From the NCBI GenBank assembly GCA_945874755.1, contig CAMCHR010000004.1:1-63585 (forward strand): 63,585 nucleotides of DNA, in the 5' to 3' direction. This document shows positions 1 to 9,764 of the stretch, one piece after another. This stretch comes from Chitinophaga pinensis. GTDB lineage: Bacteria; Bacteroidota; Bacteroidia; Chitinophagales; Chitinophagaceae. The notes below the pieces were generated by a model. It was given only the letters and a program-made list of their open reading frames with translations. It ran no database searches and was not told the DNA's origin. How positions within the stretch are numbered: the first letter of the stretch is position 1; each line of letters begins with the position of its first letter. A program made the translations under genes and the position numbers.

Positions 1-1674
1 GGTAGTAAAGCCCATCATGTTTGTGGTATGATTTCTCATTTAGGTCCTCAGCTAGCTATTGCGGATGGAGTTGCATTGGCGTATCAACATAGAGGGCAGT
101 TAAAAGCAAGTATGGCTTTCACTGGAGATGGAGGAACAAGTGAAGGTGATTTTCACGAAGCCTTGAACGTGGCTGCTGTTTGGAATTTGCCTGTTATTTT
201 CATCATCGAAAACAATGGCTATGGCTTGAGTACCCCAACCAATGAACAATATAAATGCGATCATTTAGTAGACCGTGCAAAGGGCTATGGGATGGAAGGT
301 ATTCGTATTGATGGCAATAATATTTTAGAAGTATATCAAACTGTAAAAGGGGTTAGAGAATATTGCATCAATCAACAGAAACCTTATTTAATTGAATGTG
401 ATACATTCAGAATGCGTGGACATGAGGAAGCGAGTGGTGTAAAATATGTGCCAAAGCATTTGATGGAAACCTGGTCCTTGAAAGATCCCATCAAAAATTA
501 CGAGCAATTTTTAGTACAAGAAAATGTACTTACAGAAATGCAAGTGGCAGAAATCCGAAACAGATTCAAAGATCAAATGGAAGCGGATTTAAGAAAAGCC
601 ATGGAGCCTGAAACATTTGAGCCTTTGATCCTTGATGAATTAGCAGATGTATTTGCACCTATTCCTGCTTCGACCATTCCGGATTATAGTTTGGTTGAGT
701 CAACTCAGAAAACCAATAAAAGATTTATTGAAGCCATTAGCGATGCATTGAGACAGTCGATGGAAAAATATCCAGACATGATTATCATGGGACAAGATAT
801 TGCTGAGTATGGTGGGGCATTTAAAATTACAGAAGGATTTGTAGATCAATTTGGAAAACAAAGAATACGCAATACGCCCATTTGTGAAAGTGCCATTGTA
901 GGTGCTGCATTGGGTTTAAGTATGGAAGGCATCAAGTCGGTGGTGGAAATGCAATTTGCGGATTTCGTTACCGTAGCTTTTAATCAAATTGTAAATAATT
1001 TAGCAAAGATCCATTACCGTTGGGGACAAAACGCCGACGTGGTGGTGCGTATGCCAACAGGTGGTGGGGTGGGTGCAGGTCCTTTTCATTCTCAATCGAA
1101 TGAAGCTTGGTTCACGCATGTGCCAGGATTGAAAGTAGTGTATCCATCCAATCCAACAGATGCAAAAGGATTATTGATTTCGGCACTAGCAGAACCCAAT
1201 CCTATTTTATTTTTTGAACACAAAGCTTTGTACAGAAGTATGGAGGAAGCGATTCCAGATGCGATGTATCAAATTGAAATTGGTAAAGCACATATTGTAC
1301 AAGAAGGTACAGATGCGACCATCATTACTTATGGTATGGGCGTGCTATGGGCAAAAGCATATCAAGAAGCACATTCGGATAAATCCATTTATATATTGGA
1401 TCTAAGAACCTTATCACCATTGGATTATACAGCAATTGAATTGGCGGTGAAAGCAACAGGTAAATTAATGCTTTTACACGAAGACAATTTAACAGGCGGT
1501 ATTGGTGGGGAGATTAGTGCCTGGGTAGCAGAACATTGCTTTACTTATTTAGATGCACCAATTATGCGTTGCGCATCTTTAGATACACCTATTCCATTCA
1601 ATAAAACGCTAGAAAAGCAATACATGGCCAATGATCGCTTAGAGGAGATGATGGAAGGTTTACTTAATTATTAA
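1..1674 (+). CDS. 2-oxoacid dehydrogenase E1, fused alpha-beta subunits (5' end cut off)
   Basis: The reading frame is open from base 1, so the gene starts upstream of the window. The first part is the end of an E1-alpha subunit: a thiamine-diphosphate motif begins GDGGTSEGDFHEA (near base 124) and ends with the NN pair near base 211. From about base 700 a complete E1-beta subunit follows (MGQDIAEYGGAFKITEGF, a glycine-rich PTGGGVGAGPFHS stretch, and a transketolase C-terminal domain with LLHEDNLTGGIGGEISAWV). The fusion decarboxylates a 2-oxoacid and passes the acyl group to the lipoyl arm of an E2. Fused E1 enzymes in Bacteroidota are usually labelled branched-chain 2-oxoisovalerate dehydrogenase, but the substrate cannot be read from sequence. 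A pyruvate-type E2 lies at 24.8 kb, not adjacent. Confidence 0.93.
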   Translation, partial: GSKAHHVCGMISHLGPQLAIADGVALAYQHRGQLKASMAFTGDGGTSEGDFHEALNVAAVWNLPVIFIIENNGYGLSTPTNEQYKCDHLVDRAKGYGMEGIRIDGNNILEVYQTVKGVREYCINQQKPYLIECDTFRMRGHEEASGVKYVPKHLMETWSLKDPIKNYEQFLVQENVLTEMQVAEIRNRFKDQMEADLRKAMEPETFEPLILDELADVFAPIPASTIPDYSLVESTQKTNKRFIEAISDALRQSMEKYPDMIIMGQDIAEYGGAFKITEGFVDQFGKQRIRNTPICESAIVGAALGLSMEGIKSVVEMQFADFVTVAFNQIVNNLAKIHYRWGQNADVVVRMPTGGGVGAGPFHSQSNEAWFTHVPGLKVVYPSNPTDAKGLLISALAEPNPILFFEHKALYRSMEEAIPDAMYQIEIGKAHIVQEGTDATIITYGMGVLWAKAYQEAHSDKSIYILDLRTLSPLDYTAIELAVKATGKLMLLHEDNLTGGIGGEISAWVAEHCFTYLDAPIMRCASLDTPIPFNKTLEKQYMANDRLEEMMEGLLNY

Positions 1675-1701
1675 TTACTAATAAATTTTAAATGCTTTTG
1701 C

Positions 1702-3105
1702 TTACCTCTGGTAGGTACTTGTAACAGCATTGCCTGAAGTATCTGTCAAGATAAAAGTGTATTTATTATTTGCATCCCAACTATACTTTACATATCCGTT
1801 TTTAGTACCTCTTTTATAAGTTAGCAAATAACCATTTGTTCCTACAGCTGTGAAATCTGTGACTGCTGCTCCACTTAATGGACTAGTGGCTGGGCGAACT
1901 GGTTTTGTAAATGCTTGTGGGATAACTTGATTTTCTGGTGCAGTTGTATTAGGGTCAATGGTTACCTTGCCTTTTAAAGCACCAATCACATAAGGGTAAT
2001 CAGTTGTTCCGTGATAGTGGTATTGTCCATTTGTTCCATTATGTCCATGACAACTGTCTAAGGCATTCATACTCGCTCCATCAGGTTCTTTTGATCCATA
2101 CACAGGGAAACCATCTACTGCAAATGCAATGGGCTTTAGCCCATTTAAAGTAGATAAATGCATAGGCGCAGCATGATAATGGTAATCATCCCCTTTTCCA
2201 CAATGACCTCCCCAATTATCTAATTCCCCAATTTTATAGGAATCCTCTCCTCTATTATTTAAAGCATTAAAAATGGCTATCCCATTCACTGCCACCGCAA
2301 CTGCCCCTTTCATCAAGTTGGATTTAGTACTTAATGGAGTGGTTGCATAGACTGGTTGTAAGGGAATACACCAACTATTTGTTCCATTATAAGGTTGTGT
2401 GATTGGAACTTGTTGTTGCCAATTTGTGATACCAATCATCATATTGTGACTAGGAATTCCAGAAGATGCAATATAAAAATAGGTATCATCCCAGCTCGTA
2501 CTAATACTAGGTTTAAATGCGGCAAATGCGGAATCCATAAATCCCAAACTAGTTTTAGGAATGGTCACCGTAATTGGAATGACTATAGGGTTAGTAGTCG
2601 TATTATTTGAATTAGTAGTGGTTGATTTGCTACAAGCAATTAAAACGGAAAAAATAAAAAACACACTAAACGCAGCTGACCCAATTTTTGAATTTAAAAT
2701 GTAAACCTGAATCAGTTCTTTATTGAATGAGTAAACAATCCATAATAATAAAAAGATGATGCATAATGGTAGGAACTTTGATAGAGGATAACTTGTATCC
2801 CGATTCGTATTCAAATATGCATCATTTAATTGTGCGTATTGCGCAATCTTGAATTTTGCTAATTTTTGATCTTGAACACTTAAATCATGGATGTAAATAG
2901 ACTTAATCTGGCCATCTTCTTGTTCAAGAAAGATTTTATCCTCTTTGGCAAATGAAAAATTACCTTGAATGAATTCGCCCGATTTTAACATCCATGTATT
3001 TAATACGATGTCTTTACCGTTAGCGTAATGCCCGCCTTCATGGGCCAAGGCTTTTGTGCTTAATAATAACAAGATTGCAATAAAATAATTTAGTATATTT
3101 TTCAT
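1702..3105 (-). CDS. YHYH-domain protein with an extra N-terminal membrane module
   Basis: The C-terminal 300 residues carry the YHYH signature twice (GKGDDYHYHAAPMH and HGHNGTNGQYHYHGTTDYPY), typical of the YHYH family of exported proteins of unknown function. The N-terminus is unusual. Residues 1-21 form a signal peptide, residues 22-105 a small soluble domain with a His-rich start (HEGGHYANG), 111-126 a membrane helix, and 142-157 a second hydrophobic stretch ending in a perfect lipobox (VLIAC, Cys158) followed by a Thr/Asn-rich linker. It therefore looks like a small membrane protein fused in frame to a whole YHYH lipoprotein precursor. It lies 2 bp downstream of the YbhB-like lipoprotein gene, presumably in one operon. 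Function unknown. Confidence 0.8.
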   Translation of the reverse strand: MKNILNYFIAILLLLSTKALAHEGGHYANGKDIVLNTWMLKSGEFIQGNFSFAKEDKIFLEQEDGQIKSIYIHDLSVQDQKLAKFKIAQYAQLNDAYLNTNRDTSYPLSKFLPLCIIFLLLWIVYSFNKELIQVYILNSKIGSAAFSVFFIFSVLIACSKSTTTNSNNTTTNPIVIPITVTIPKTSLGFMDSAFAAFKPSISTSWDDTYFYIASSGIPSHNMMIGITNWQQQVPITQPYNGTNSWCIPLQPVYATTPLSTKSNLMKGAVAVAVNGIAIFNALNNRGEDSYKIGELDNWGGHCGKGDDYHYHAAPMHLSTLNGLKPIAFAVDGFPVYGSKEPDGASMNALDSCHGHNGTNGQYHYHGTTDYPYVIGALKGKVTIDPNTTAPENQVIPQAFTKPVRPATSPLSGAAVTDFTAVGTNGYLLTYKRGTKNGYVKYSWDANNKYTFILTDTSGNAVTSTYQR

Positions 3106-3107
3106 AA

Positions 3108-3687
3108 TTAAGGTCTTGTATAGGTGACACTCATGACTGCACTATCCACAATCTTATTTTTCATACTAGCTTGTAAAATAGCCATGGTAACCTGGTTAGA
3201 AGGTACTGAAAAAGTGGGTAGGGCATTTAATGCATATAAAGTTAAAACATAAATTTTTGCCCCTGGTCCTTGAGAGCAAGGAGGGGTGGGTATAGGTCGT
3301 ATTTCCATTCACGGTATTAATGCCAAAGATGCCAATAGATTTAGAATTGTCAGGAATTGACATTGTGGAAGCCGGAATATTATAAAGCACTATGTATACA
3401 TGCTTTTCTCCAGTAGGAGGTATGGTATACATCGTAATGGCGTAATTCGTTGTAGTACTTGGTGCATTAGACCATTGCAAACCAGGGGAAACACCTATAC
3501 TATCGCAGGTATATAATTTAGGATATAGTCCGTTATGCGCAAACCCATTTCCATTGAATTTTATTTGGTTAGCTATAATTGGATTAGTCACAAGATTTGA
3601 ACCACTTGTGTTGGTTGTTGCAGTATTTGTTTTTTGACAGCTAATAAAAAACATAAAGGCGGATAGTATAAAAATAGTTTTTTTCAT
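3108..3687 (-). pseudogene. YbhB/YbcL (Raf-kinase-inhibitor-like, PEBP) lipoprotein, frameshifted
   Basis: The first frame starts with a lipoprotein signal (MKKTIFILSAFMFFISC, Cys17) and reads as a PEBP/YbhB domain (ITMYTIPPTGEKHVYIVLYNIPAS) up to GNTTYT. The rest of the domain (TPPCSQGPGAKIYVLTLYALNALP, split here across a shift) continues in another frame that ends at 3108. The shift lies in 3279-3292, a G-rich run (gaggggtggg), so a sequencing or assembly slip is as likely as a real mutation. PEBP proteins bind phospholipid-like ligands; the role of this exported form is unknown. It is upstream of the YHYH gene, and the two probably form an operon. Confidence 0.75.
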
Positions 3688-3768
3688 ATTTGTCTTTTGC
3701 TATTTGACAAATTTTTAATGAATAAGTTTAATAACAGATTATAGATTTTTTTCTAAAAGGTTCAATTC

Positions 3769-3811
3769 CGCATGAATAACCCGACAGATTTTAATCTGGG
3801 TTATTCATGCG
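3769..3811. terminator. Strong 14-bp hairpin between lipoprotein and dipeptidase genes
   Basis: The arms cgcatgaataaccc and gggttattcatgcg are perfect reverse complements and enclose a 15-base loop that can itself pair (gatt/aatc). A/T-rich tracts follow on both sides. It sits downstream of the dipeptidase gene and upstream of the YbhB-like gene, so it probably ends the dipeptidase transcript, as a second hairpin after 3856-3895. Confidence 0.55.
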
Positions 3812-3855
3812 AATTTTAAAAAAATCTTATTTTTTTAAATAAATCATAAGACAAA

Positions 3856-3895
3856 GTAGTAATAACCCTTATTTTTTAATTAGGGTTATTACTAC
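3856..3895 (-). terminator. 14-bp hairpin overlapping the dipeptidase stop codon
   Basis: Perfect arms gtagtaataaccct (3856-3869) and agggttattactac (3882-3895). One arm encodes the last residues of the dipeptidase (SNNP) and the loop contains its stop codon. It shares the core aataaccc with the hairpin at 3769-3811, so the two may be diverged copies. Confidence 0.5.
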
Positions 3896-5033
3896 GGTAT
3901 ACTCTCAAAAAATTTCCACCTAATACTTTTTTAATATCCTTATTGGAATAACCTCTAGCGATCAATGCTTTGGTGAAATTAGGATAATCTAGTACCGTAC
4001 TCAAGCCTTGTGGGGCTGAATTGATACCATCAAAGTCCGAGCCAATCCCAACATGGTCAACACCAATCAAATTAACAATATGGTCAAAGTGTTGCATCAA
4101 TTGTTCAATGGTAGGCTTGATGGCTTCACTTTCGTTTTTGTATTTATCCGATAACATGGTGTAAGCGTATTCTCTTTGAATGCCTGTAGCCAATAGTGAA
4201 TCCACTTCTGCTCCATGCGCTTTTCTAAATGCCATATCTTTTTTACTAAAATTACTGTCTACAAATCCTGAGAAAAAATTCAAACAAATTACACCACCAT
4301 TTTTTCCGATGGCTTTGATTTGTTCATCTTTTAAATTTCTTGTTACCGGACAAATACTATAGGCATTGCTATGCGATGCGATAACAGGTTTTGTAGTGGT
4401 ATTAATAGCATCCCAAAATGTTGTTTCTCCTACATGAGACACATCTACGATGATACCCAATTGATTCATTCTTTGAATGATTTGTTTTCCAAAATCATTC
4501 AGACCTTTTTGTCCTGTGTATTTTGAACTATTTTCTGCAGTGTGTGAACTAGCCCAAGAAGGCGAGTTGTTCCAAGTCAATGTCATATAACGTACACCTC
4601 GGTTGTAAAATGTATCCAATCTATTAATGTCATCTTCAATCATATGTCCACCTTCCACACCATACTGCGCTACAATTTTACCTGCTTTCAATGCAGCATT
4701 CATTGTTTTCCAATCTTTAGCGACCACTATTTTATCAGGGTTACGAGCTGCAACTGCATCCATCGTATCCATCTCACGCATGGCCCATGCATATGGGTTC
4801 ACTTTTTCGCCATCGCACCAAATGGAAAATAATTGGTAGTCCAATCCCCCTGTTTTCATTCGCTTTAAATCGGAATGATTGATGCCAGTTAAGTCTTGGT
4901 CAAAACTTACTTTCTTTTCGATACATGCCGTAGGTGCGTCATTGTGGGTATCTACTAAGACAGATTTAAAGTGAATTTTTTGGCTAAATCCTGTGATGCT
5001 GATTGCGCAAAATAGGATTGATAGGTATTTCAT
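3876..5033 (-). CDS. Membrane dipeptidase (renal dipeptidase family, M19)
   Basis: Zinc-dependent dipeptidase. Family signatures are visible: LVDTHNDAP near the N-terminus (DxHxD-type metal site, here with Asn), YGVEGGHMI, YMTLTWNNSPSWA, IIVDVSHVGE, PVIASHSNAYSICPVTRNL and HVGIGSDFDGI. I chose the internal ATG at 5033 because it starts a clean signal peptide (MKYLSILFCAISITGFSQ) absent from the longer reading that begins at 5057. The protein is probably periplasmic and cleaves dipeptides from peptides or wall fragments. It is divergent from prfA, with 59 bp between the two starts. Confidence 0.9.
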   Translation of the reverse strand: MKYLSILFCAISITGFSQKIHFKSVLVDTHNDAPTACIEKKVSFDQDLTGINHSDLKRMKTGGLDYQLFSIWCDGEKVNPYAWAMREMDTMDAVAARNPDKIVVAKDWKTMNAALKAGKIVAQYGVEGGHMIEDDINRLDTFYNRGVRYMTLTWNNSPSWASSHTAENSSKYTGQKGLNDFGKQIIQRMNQLGIIVDVSHVGETTFWDAINTTTKPVIASHSNAYSICPVTRNLKDEQIKAIGKNGGVICLNFFSGFVDSNFSKKDMAFRKAHGAEVDSLLATGIQREYAYTMLSDKYKNESEAIKPTIEQLMQHFDHIVNLIGVDHVGIGSDFDGINSAPQGLSTVLDYPNFTKALIARGYSNKDIKKVLGGNFLRVYRSNNPN

Positions 5034-5067
5034 AGGTGGGATCCTTTTAATTGACAACTAAATTAGC

Positions 5068-5075
5068 TATTTTTG
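5068..5075 (+). promoter_or_regulatory. Bacteroidota-type -7 box of prfA
   Basis: TATTTTTG matches TAnnTTTG exactly, 17 bp before the chosen prfA start. A TTG lies at 5051-5053, but the spacing is shorter than usual for a -33 element. Confidence 0.45.
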
Positions 5076-5092
5076 CCCACAGAAAAACGACT

Positions 5093-6157
5093 ATGTTAGA
5101 TAAATTAGAAGCCATAAAAGCTAGATTTGACCAGGTGGGGGTGGCTTTGACCAATCCAGAGATTATCAATAACCAATCTGAATTTGGTAAGTTCAGCAAG
5201 GAATACCGTTCTTTAGAAAAAATCGTCATTCCTTATGAGCGCTATGTGAAAGTATTGGCGGAACATAAATTTGCAAAAGACGCTTTGAATGGAGATGATG
5301 CAGATATGCGTGAATTGGCGAAAATGGAAATGCCTGCACTAGATGAAGAAAAAGAAAATTTAGAAAAAGAACTGACTAAATTATTGATTCCAAAAGATCC
5401 GCAAGATGATAAGAATGCCATTATTGAATTAAGAGCAGGCACGGGCGGTGATGAAGCAAGTTTATTTGTGGGTGATTTATTGACCATGTATACAAGGTAT
5501 TGTCAGAAAAAAGGATGGAAAGTAGCATTAGTAAGTGAGAGTGAAGGCTCGGTGGGTGGTTATAAGGAAGTCATATTAGAAGTAGTGGGAGAAGATGTAT
5601 ATGGTACGATGAAATTTGAAAGTGGCGTACACCGTGTACAAAGAGTCCCTTCTACTGAAACACAAGGTAGGGTGCATACTTCAGCAGCTACGGTGGCCGT
5701 GATGCCAGAAGCAGAAGAAGTAGATTTTGTATTGAATCCTGCAGATGTGAAAATGGAAACTTCTCGAAGTGGTGGTGCGGGTGGACAAAACGTAAATAAA
5801 GTAGAGACCAAAGTGATGTTGACGCATATTCCTACGGGCACAGTCATCATTTGTCAAACAGAGCGTTCACAGTTAGGCAACCGTGAAAAAGCAATGGGCA
5901 TGATGCGAACAAAATTATTTGAGGAACAAGTGCGTAAGCAAGAAGATGAAATTTCAAGACACCGTAAAACATTGGTAAGCACCGGAGATAGAAGTGCAAA
6001 GATTAGAACTTATAACTGGCCACAGGGAAGGGTTACAGACCACCGCGTGAATGTCACTTCTTATAATTTGGATGCCGTAATCAATGGAGAAATCGAAGAA
6101 TTCATTGAAGCATTACAAATGGCGGAGAACGCCGAAAAAATGTTGGTACAAAACTAA
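5093..6157 (+). CDS. prfA: Peptide chain release factor 1
   Basis: Recognises UAA/UAG stop codons and triggers release of the finished peptide on the ribosome. The GGQ catalytic motif is at residues 230-232 ([16 protein letters not shown]) and the RF1-type PxT codon-recognition motif reads PST at 186-188 ([20 protein letters not shown]). At 354 codons it matches the family. The reading frame is open from 5051, but only the ATG at 5093 gives the conserved start [12 protein letters not shown], and it sits just after a good -7 box. Confidence 0.97.
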   Translation: MLDKLEAIKARFDQVGVALTNPEIINNQSEFGKFSKEYRSLEKIVIPYERYVKVLAEHKFAKDALNGDDADMRELAKMEMPALDEEKENLEKELTKLLIPKDPQDDKNAIIELRAGTGGDEASLFVGDLLTMYTRYCQKKGWKVALVSESEGSVGGYKEVILEVVGEDVYGTMKFESGVHRVQRVPSTETQGRVHTSAATVAVMPEAEEVDFVLNPADVKMETSRSGGAGGQNVNKVETKVMLTHIPTGTVIICQTERSQLGNREKAMGMMRTKLFEEQVRKQEDEISRHRKTLVSTGDRSAKIRTYNWPQGRVTDHRVNVTSYNLDAVINGEIEEFIEALQMAENAEKMLVQN

Positions 6158-6166
6158 TTTATATAA

Positions 6167-7183
6167 TTATTTAGCTAAACTTTTTTCCCAATCCCAGGCA
6201 GTTCGCATCATGTCATCTAAATCATATTTGCAATGCCATCCTAATTGCTTGACTGCATGGTCATTGTTCGCATAAATGGAAACAATATCACCTGCTCTGC
6301 GTGGTCCAATTTCATAATTTAATTTTACACCACTTACTTTTTCAAATGCATGGATGGCTTCTAATACTGTAATGCCATTGCCTGTTCCGAGATTAAAAAT
6401 TTCAGAGCTATTCAATTGATTATTTTTCATGGAATATTGAATCGCAAGTGTATGCGCATGTGCAATATCACAAACGTGGATATAGTCTCTAATACAGGAT
6501 CCGTCGCGGGTATCGTAATCGTTGCCATGAACTTGCATCTTAGGTAATTTACCGATGGCTGTTTGAGTAATGGCAGGCACTAGGTTTTGTGGACGGCCAA
6601 TAGGCAATTCTCCAATAGCAGTTGAAGGATCTGCACCTACAGGATTGAAGTACCTTAGTAAAATAGTAGATAATGGATGTGCAAAAGTGGCATCCTTCAC
6701 AATGGTCTCTCCCATTTGCTTGGTAGCTCCATAAGGAGAAGCAGCTGTTTGCAATGGTGTATTTTCAGTAACAGGAATGGTATCAGGATTGCCATATACC
6801 GTACAAGAAGAGGAGAAGATAAAATGCGGTGCATTGTATTTTACTGCCATTTGTAATAAATGCACTAAGGAGCTGATATTGTTCTCGTAATATTCTAATG
6901 GTTTTTCAACGGATTCGCCAACTGCTTTGTAAGCTGCGAAATGAATGATACCGGCAATATCAGGGTTGGCAATAAAAACCGCTTCTGTGGCTGCTTTATC
7001 TGTTAAGTCAATTGTATAATTTGTAATTTTTTTACCTGTTATTTTTTCGATTCCCAATAAAGAGGCATCCGACGCTCTAGATAAATTATCGATAGAGACC
7101 ACATTGAATCCATTTTCAACTAAATCCACAATAGTATGTGCACCAATAAAACCACAACCACCGGTAACTAGAATAGTTTGCAT
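6167..7183 (-). CDS. galE: UDP-glucose 4-epimerase
   Basis: Interconverts UDP-glucose and UDP-galactose (or their N-acetyl forms). It has the Rossmann NAD motif at the very start (TGGCGFIGAH), the catalytic SSSCTVYGN Ser and the YGATK Tyr-Lys pair, the RYFNPVGADPS stretch and GSCIRDYIHVCDIAHAH, all diagnostic of GalE among extended short-chain dehydrogenases. The 338 residues are full length. It ends convergently 9 bp from prfA. It probably supplies sugar nucleotides for envelope polysaccharide. Confidence 0.95.
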   Translation of the reverse strand: MQTILVTGGCGFIGAHTIVDLVENGFNVVSIDNLSRASDASLLGIEKITGKKITNYTIDLTDKAATEAVFIANPDIAGIIHFAAYKAVGESVEKPLEYYENNISSLVHLLQMAVKYNAPHFIFSSSCTVYGNPDTIPVTENTPLQTAASPYGATKQMGETIVKDATFAHPLSTILLRYFNPVGADPSTAIGELPIGRPQNLVPAITQTAIGKLPKMQVHGNDYDTRDGSCIRDYIHVCDIAHAHTLAIQYSMKNNQLNSSEIFNLGTGNGITVLEAIHAFEKVSGVKLNYEIGPRRAGDIVSIYANNDHAVKQLGWHCKYDLDDMMRTAWDWEKSLAK

Positions 7184-7237
7184 TAAAAATTTTTAGAATA
7201 CAAAGAAACGAAATTATTGGGGAAAAAGAATCAAATA

Positions 7238-8278
7238 CTATTGAGCCAATGTAAACCCGACAGTCGTTCCTACGTTCAATTGACTTCTCACATGGACGTT
7301 TTCGCCATGGGCTTCAATAATATGTTTACAAATAGCTAAACCTAATCCAGTACCTCCAATTTCCCTGCTTCTTGCATCGTCTGTTCTATAAAAACGTTCA
7401 AACAATCTTGGGATATGTGATTCCTCTACACCAATACCATTGTCACTAATCTCAATCAACACTTTTTTGTCGTCCAAAAGGTATACGCTTGCAATAATTT
7501 CTCCATCAATCTTTCCATATTTTACGGCATTAGAAAAGACATTCACTAAGACCTGATAAATTTTATTTTTATCTGCAAAAACTTCCACTGGTATTTCGCT
7601 CCCTTTTTTGAAATGAAATTGAATATTTTTTTTCAGCAATTTGACATTTAAGTTTTGAAAAACTTCCGTGATCAAATCTTGTATAATAAACTGCTGCTTT
7701 AAAATTGGCTCTTTATTGATCTCTAAGTTGGTGATGATATCTACATCATTCAAAAGCCCAACTAGGCGTTGGACATTGGCCTCGGCCTGTCCAATAAATT
7801 TTTTACTCAGCATGGCATCTTCCACTGCGCCATCAGCTAATAATTCTAAATAACCTTGTATTGCGAAAATCGGTGTTTTGATTTCATGAGACAAATTTTG
7901 TAGAAATTCTTTTCTAAACTGTTCATTGGACTGTAATGTTAGAATTTCATCTGCTCTCTGTGCGGCCCAGTTTTCTACATCTACTCTTACATCGTCAATT
8001 CCTTTTTGGGGCAATATATATTTTTGATAGGCTTCTTCTCTTTTACTGGCCTTGGTATAAGAGATTAACTTATAAATAAGTTTAATTTTTCTATAAATAA
8101 AAAATTCAAGAATTTTATAAATCAATAGGTAGATGACAATAAAACAAGTAATGAAATAGGCCAACAATAATTTCCAATTTGTAATCAGTACAAATACACT
8201 CAAAGCAATCAAGCTTGACAACAGTAAAGCAGTGAGCAAAGCCAATTGCCTTGGCGAAAGGTTTTTATTTTTAAACAT
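7238..8278 (-). CDS. Sensor histidine kinase (PhoR-like)
   Basis: Two N-terminal membrane helices (about residues 13-33 and 36-57) are followed by a short linker, a HisKA dimerisation domain with the phospho-accepting His131 (FLQNLSHEIKTPIFAIQGY), and a HATPase domain with N box (VFSNAVKYG), G1 box (DNGIGV) and G2 box (GGTGLGLAICKHI). No large extracytoplasmic sensor domain is present, so the signal may be membrane-borne. It follows the response-regulator gene by 47 bp and is probably co-transcribed with it. This is the arrangement of the PhoP/PhoR-type pair common in Bacteroidota; the stimulus is not evident. Confidence 0.92.
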   Translation of the reverse strand: MFKNKNLSPRQLALLTALLLSSLIALSVFVLITNWKLLLAYFITCFIVIYLLIYKILEFFIYRKIKLIYKLISYTKASKREEAYQKYILPQKGIDDVRVDVENWAAQRADEILTLQSNEQFRKEFLQNLSHEIKTPIFAIQGYLELLADGAVEDAMLSKKFIGQAEANVQRLVGLLNDVDIITNLEINKEPILKQQFIIQDLITEVFQNLNVKLLKKNIQFHFKKGSEIPVEVFADKNKIYQVLVNVFSNAVKYGKIDGEIIASVYLLDDKKVLIEISDNGIGVEESHIPRLFERFYRTDDARSREIGGTGLGLAICKHIIEAHGENVHVRSQLNVGTTVGFTLAQ

Positions 8279-8325
8279 GTTGTAATGGAGCTATCTAAGC
8301 CTCGAACAAAGGTATTCAGTTTTGA

Positions 8326-9009
8326 CTAATAGTCAAATTTATATCCAACACCCTTAACAGTTGTAATACATTCAATACCTAATTTTACCCTTATTTTTCG
8401 GATGTGCACATCAATGGTTCTGTCGCCAACAATCACGTCGTTACCCCAAACCTGAGACAAGATCTCATTTCTTAAAAAAACACGACCAGGTTGGGCCGCT
8501 AATAAGTAAAGTAATTCAAATTCTTTCTTAGCCAATATATGAACCACTCCGTTTAAAACAGTTTTATATTGTTCTGAATCAATTATAAGGTCTTTAATAT
8601 TCAAGGTCTTAGTTTCTGTTGTAGCAGGTTGTATTCTTCTGAACAAGGCACTGATTCTGCTCACAAGTACTTTTGGACTAATTGGTTTATTGATAAAATC
8701 ATCTCCTCCCAATTCTAAACCTTTGATATGTGATACCTCGTCATTCAGTGCAGTTAATAATACAATCAAAGTTTTATCAAACTGTTTGTTAGATCTTAAA
8801 TATTCACACACTTCAAATCCATTGCGCTTTGGCATCATGACATCTAAGATGATGCAATCTGGATTAAATTGTTTTGCTTTCTCAATGGCTTCACTTCCGT
8901 CTTTCGCAGATTCAACTTCATACCCTGCTTTATTCAAGTGGAAGCTTATAATTTCGATGATATCTGGTTCATCGTCTGCAATGAGTATTTTAATCGGATT
9001 GGTTTCCAT
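8326..9009 (-). CDS. OmpR/PhoB-family response regulator
   Basis: The receiver domain has the acidic pocket at residues 12-13 and the phosphorylation site Asp56 (CIILDVMMP), plus Lys in NKPISPK. The C-terminal winged-helix DNA-binding domain ends GDRTIDVHIRKIRVKLG...TVKGVGYKFDY, typical of the OmpR class. It is the partner of the kinase downstream. The output genes cannot be inferred. Confidence 0.94.
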   Translation of the reverse strand: METNPIKILIADDEPDIIEIISFHLNKAGYEVESAKDGSEAIEKAKQFNPDCIILDVMMPKRNGFEVCEYLRSNKQFDKTLIVLLTALNDEVSHIKGLELGGDDFINKPISPKVLVSRISALFRRIQPATTETKTLNIKDLIIDSEQYKTVLNGVVHILAKKEFELLYLLAAQPGRVFLRNEILSQVWGNDVIVGDRTIDVHIRKIRVKLGIECITTVKGVGYKFDY

Positions 9010-9091
9010 AATGTATGTCGCAAAAATACCCTTTAATCAGCATAAGACTAGGCTAGGGTAATATTAATTAATTGTTAACTACAAACAAGTA

Positions 9092-9754
9092 TTAAGATTT
9101 TTCACCCTTCATCAAATGTAATATATAGGGGTTTGTTTTTTTCTCCCTACCCCAGGTGGTGGCTGGCCCATGGCCCGAATAGATGGTCATGGTATCTGGT
9201 AATGGGAAAATTTGAGTTTGTATACTCTTGATTAAATCTAATGGATTACTTCCTGGCATATCTGTTCTGCCTACACCATCTTTAAAAATTAAATCACCAC
9301 CAATCAAAAAATCTTCTTTTGCATGATAGAAACATACACTCCCTGGTGAATGTCCCGGTGTGTCAAGCACTCTAAATCCATCATTACCAAATTGAATGAA
9401 TTCGTCATGTTGTATATATTGTACTTTTCCTTTGTAGGCTTCAGTAGGAACCCCCCATCTTGCGCCACCTTCGGGTAATCGGTCTATGACTGCTTGTTCT
9501 TTCTGATGAAATAAAGCAGTCAATCCATAAGTATCACTCACAAAATTATTGCCAAACACATGGTCTAAATGACAATGCGTATTCAATAATAAAATAGGTG
9601 TCAAATGATTGTCTGCAATGAAGTTGGCAAGCTGCGCTTGCTCATGTTTTAAATAACAACCTGGATCAATGATGATGGCTTCCTTTTCTGCATTGAATAT
9701 CACATAAGTATTTTCCTGAAATGCATTGAAACAAAAACAATGAATGGACAACAT
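9092..9754 (-). CDS. MBL-fold metallo-hydrolase (glyoxalase II-like)
   Basis: Metallo-beta-lactamase fold with the dinuclear metal motif THCHLDH (His60, His62, Asp64, His65), further ligands in DTPGHSPGS and GGDLIF, and a C-terminal YSGHGPATTWGREKKTNPY. The 220 residues and the GHGP/NPY ending resemble small glyoxalase II-like hydrolases (YcbL type) that open thioesters. It sits 10 bp after pyrD on the same strand. The substrate is not known. Confidence 0.88.
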   Translation of the reverse strand: MLSIHCFCFNAFQENTYVIFNAEKEAIIIDPGCYLKHEQAQLANFIADNHLTPILLLNTHCHLDHVFGNNFVSDTYGLTALFHQKEQAVIDRLPEGGARWGVPTEAYKGKVQYIQHDEFIQFGNDGFRVLDTPGHSPGSVCFYHAKEDFLIGGDLIFKDGVGRTDMPGSNPLDLIKSIQTQIFPLPDTMTIYSGHGPATTWGREKKTNPYILHLMKGEKS

Positions 9755-9764
9755 GAATTAAAAT

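Noticed and set aside
3108..3308. A separate 66-residue gene
   Set aside because: It is the shifted 3' part of the YbhB-like lipoprotein gene, not an independent gene.
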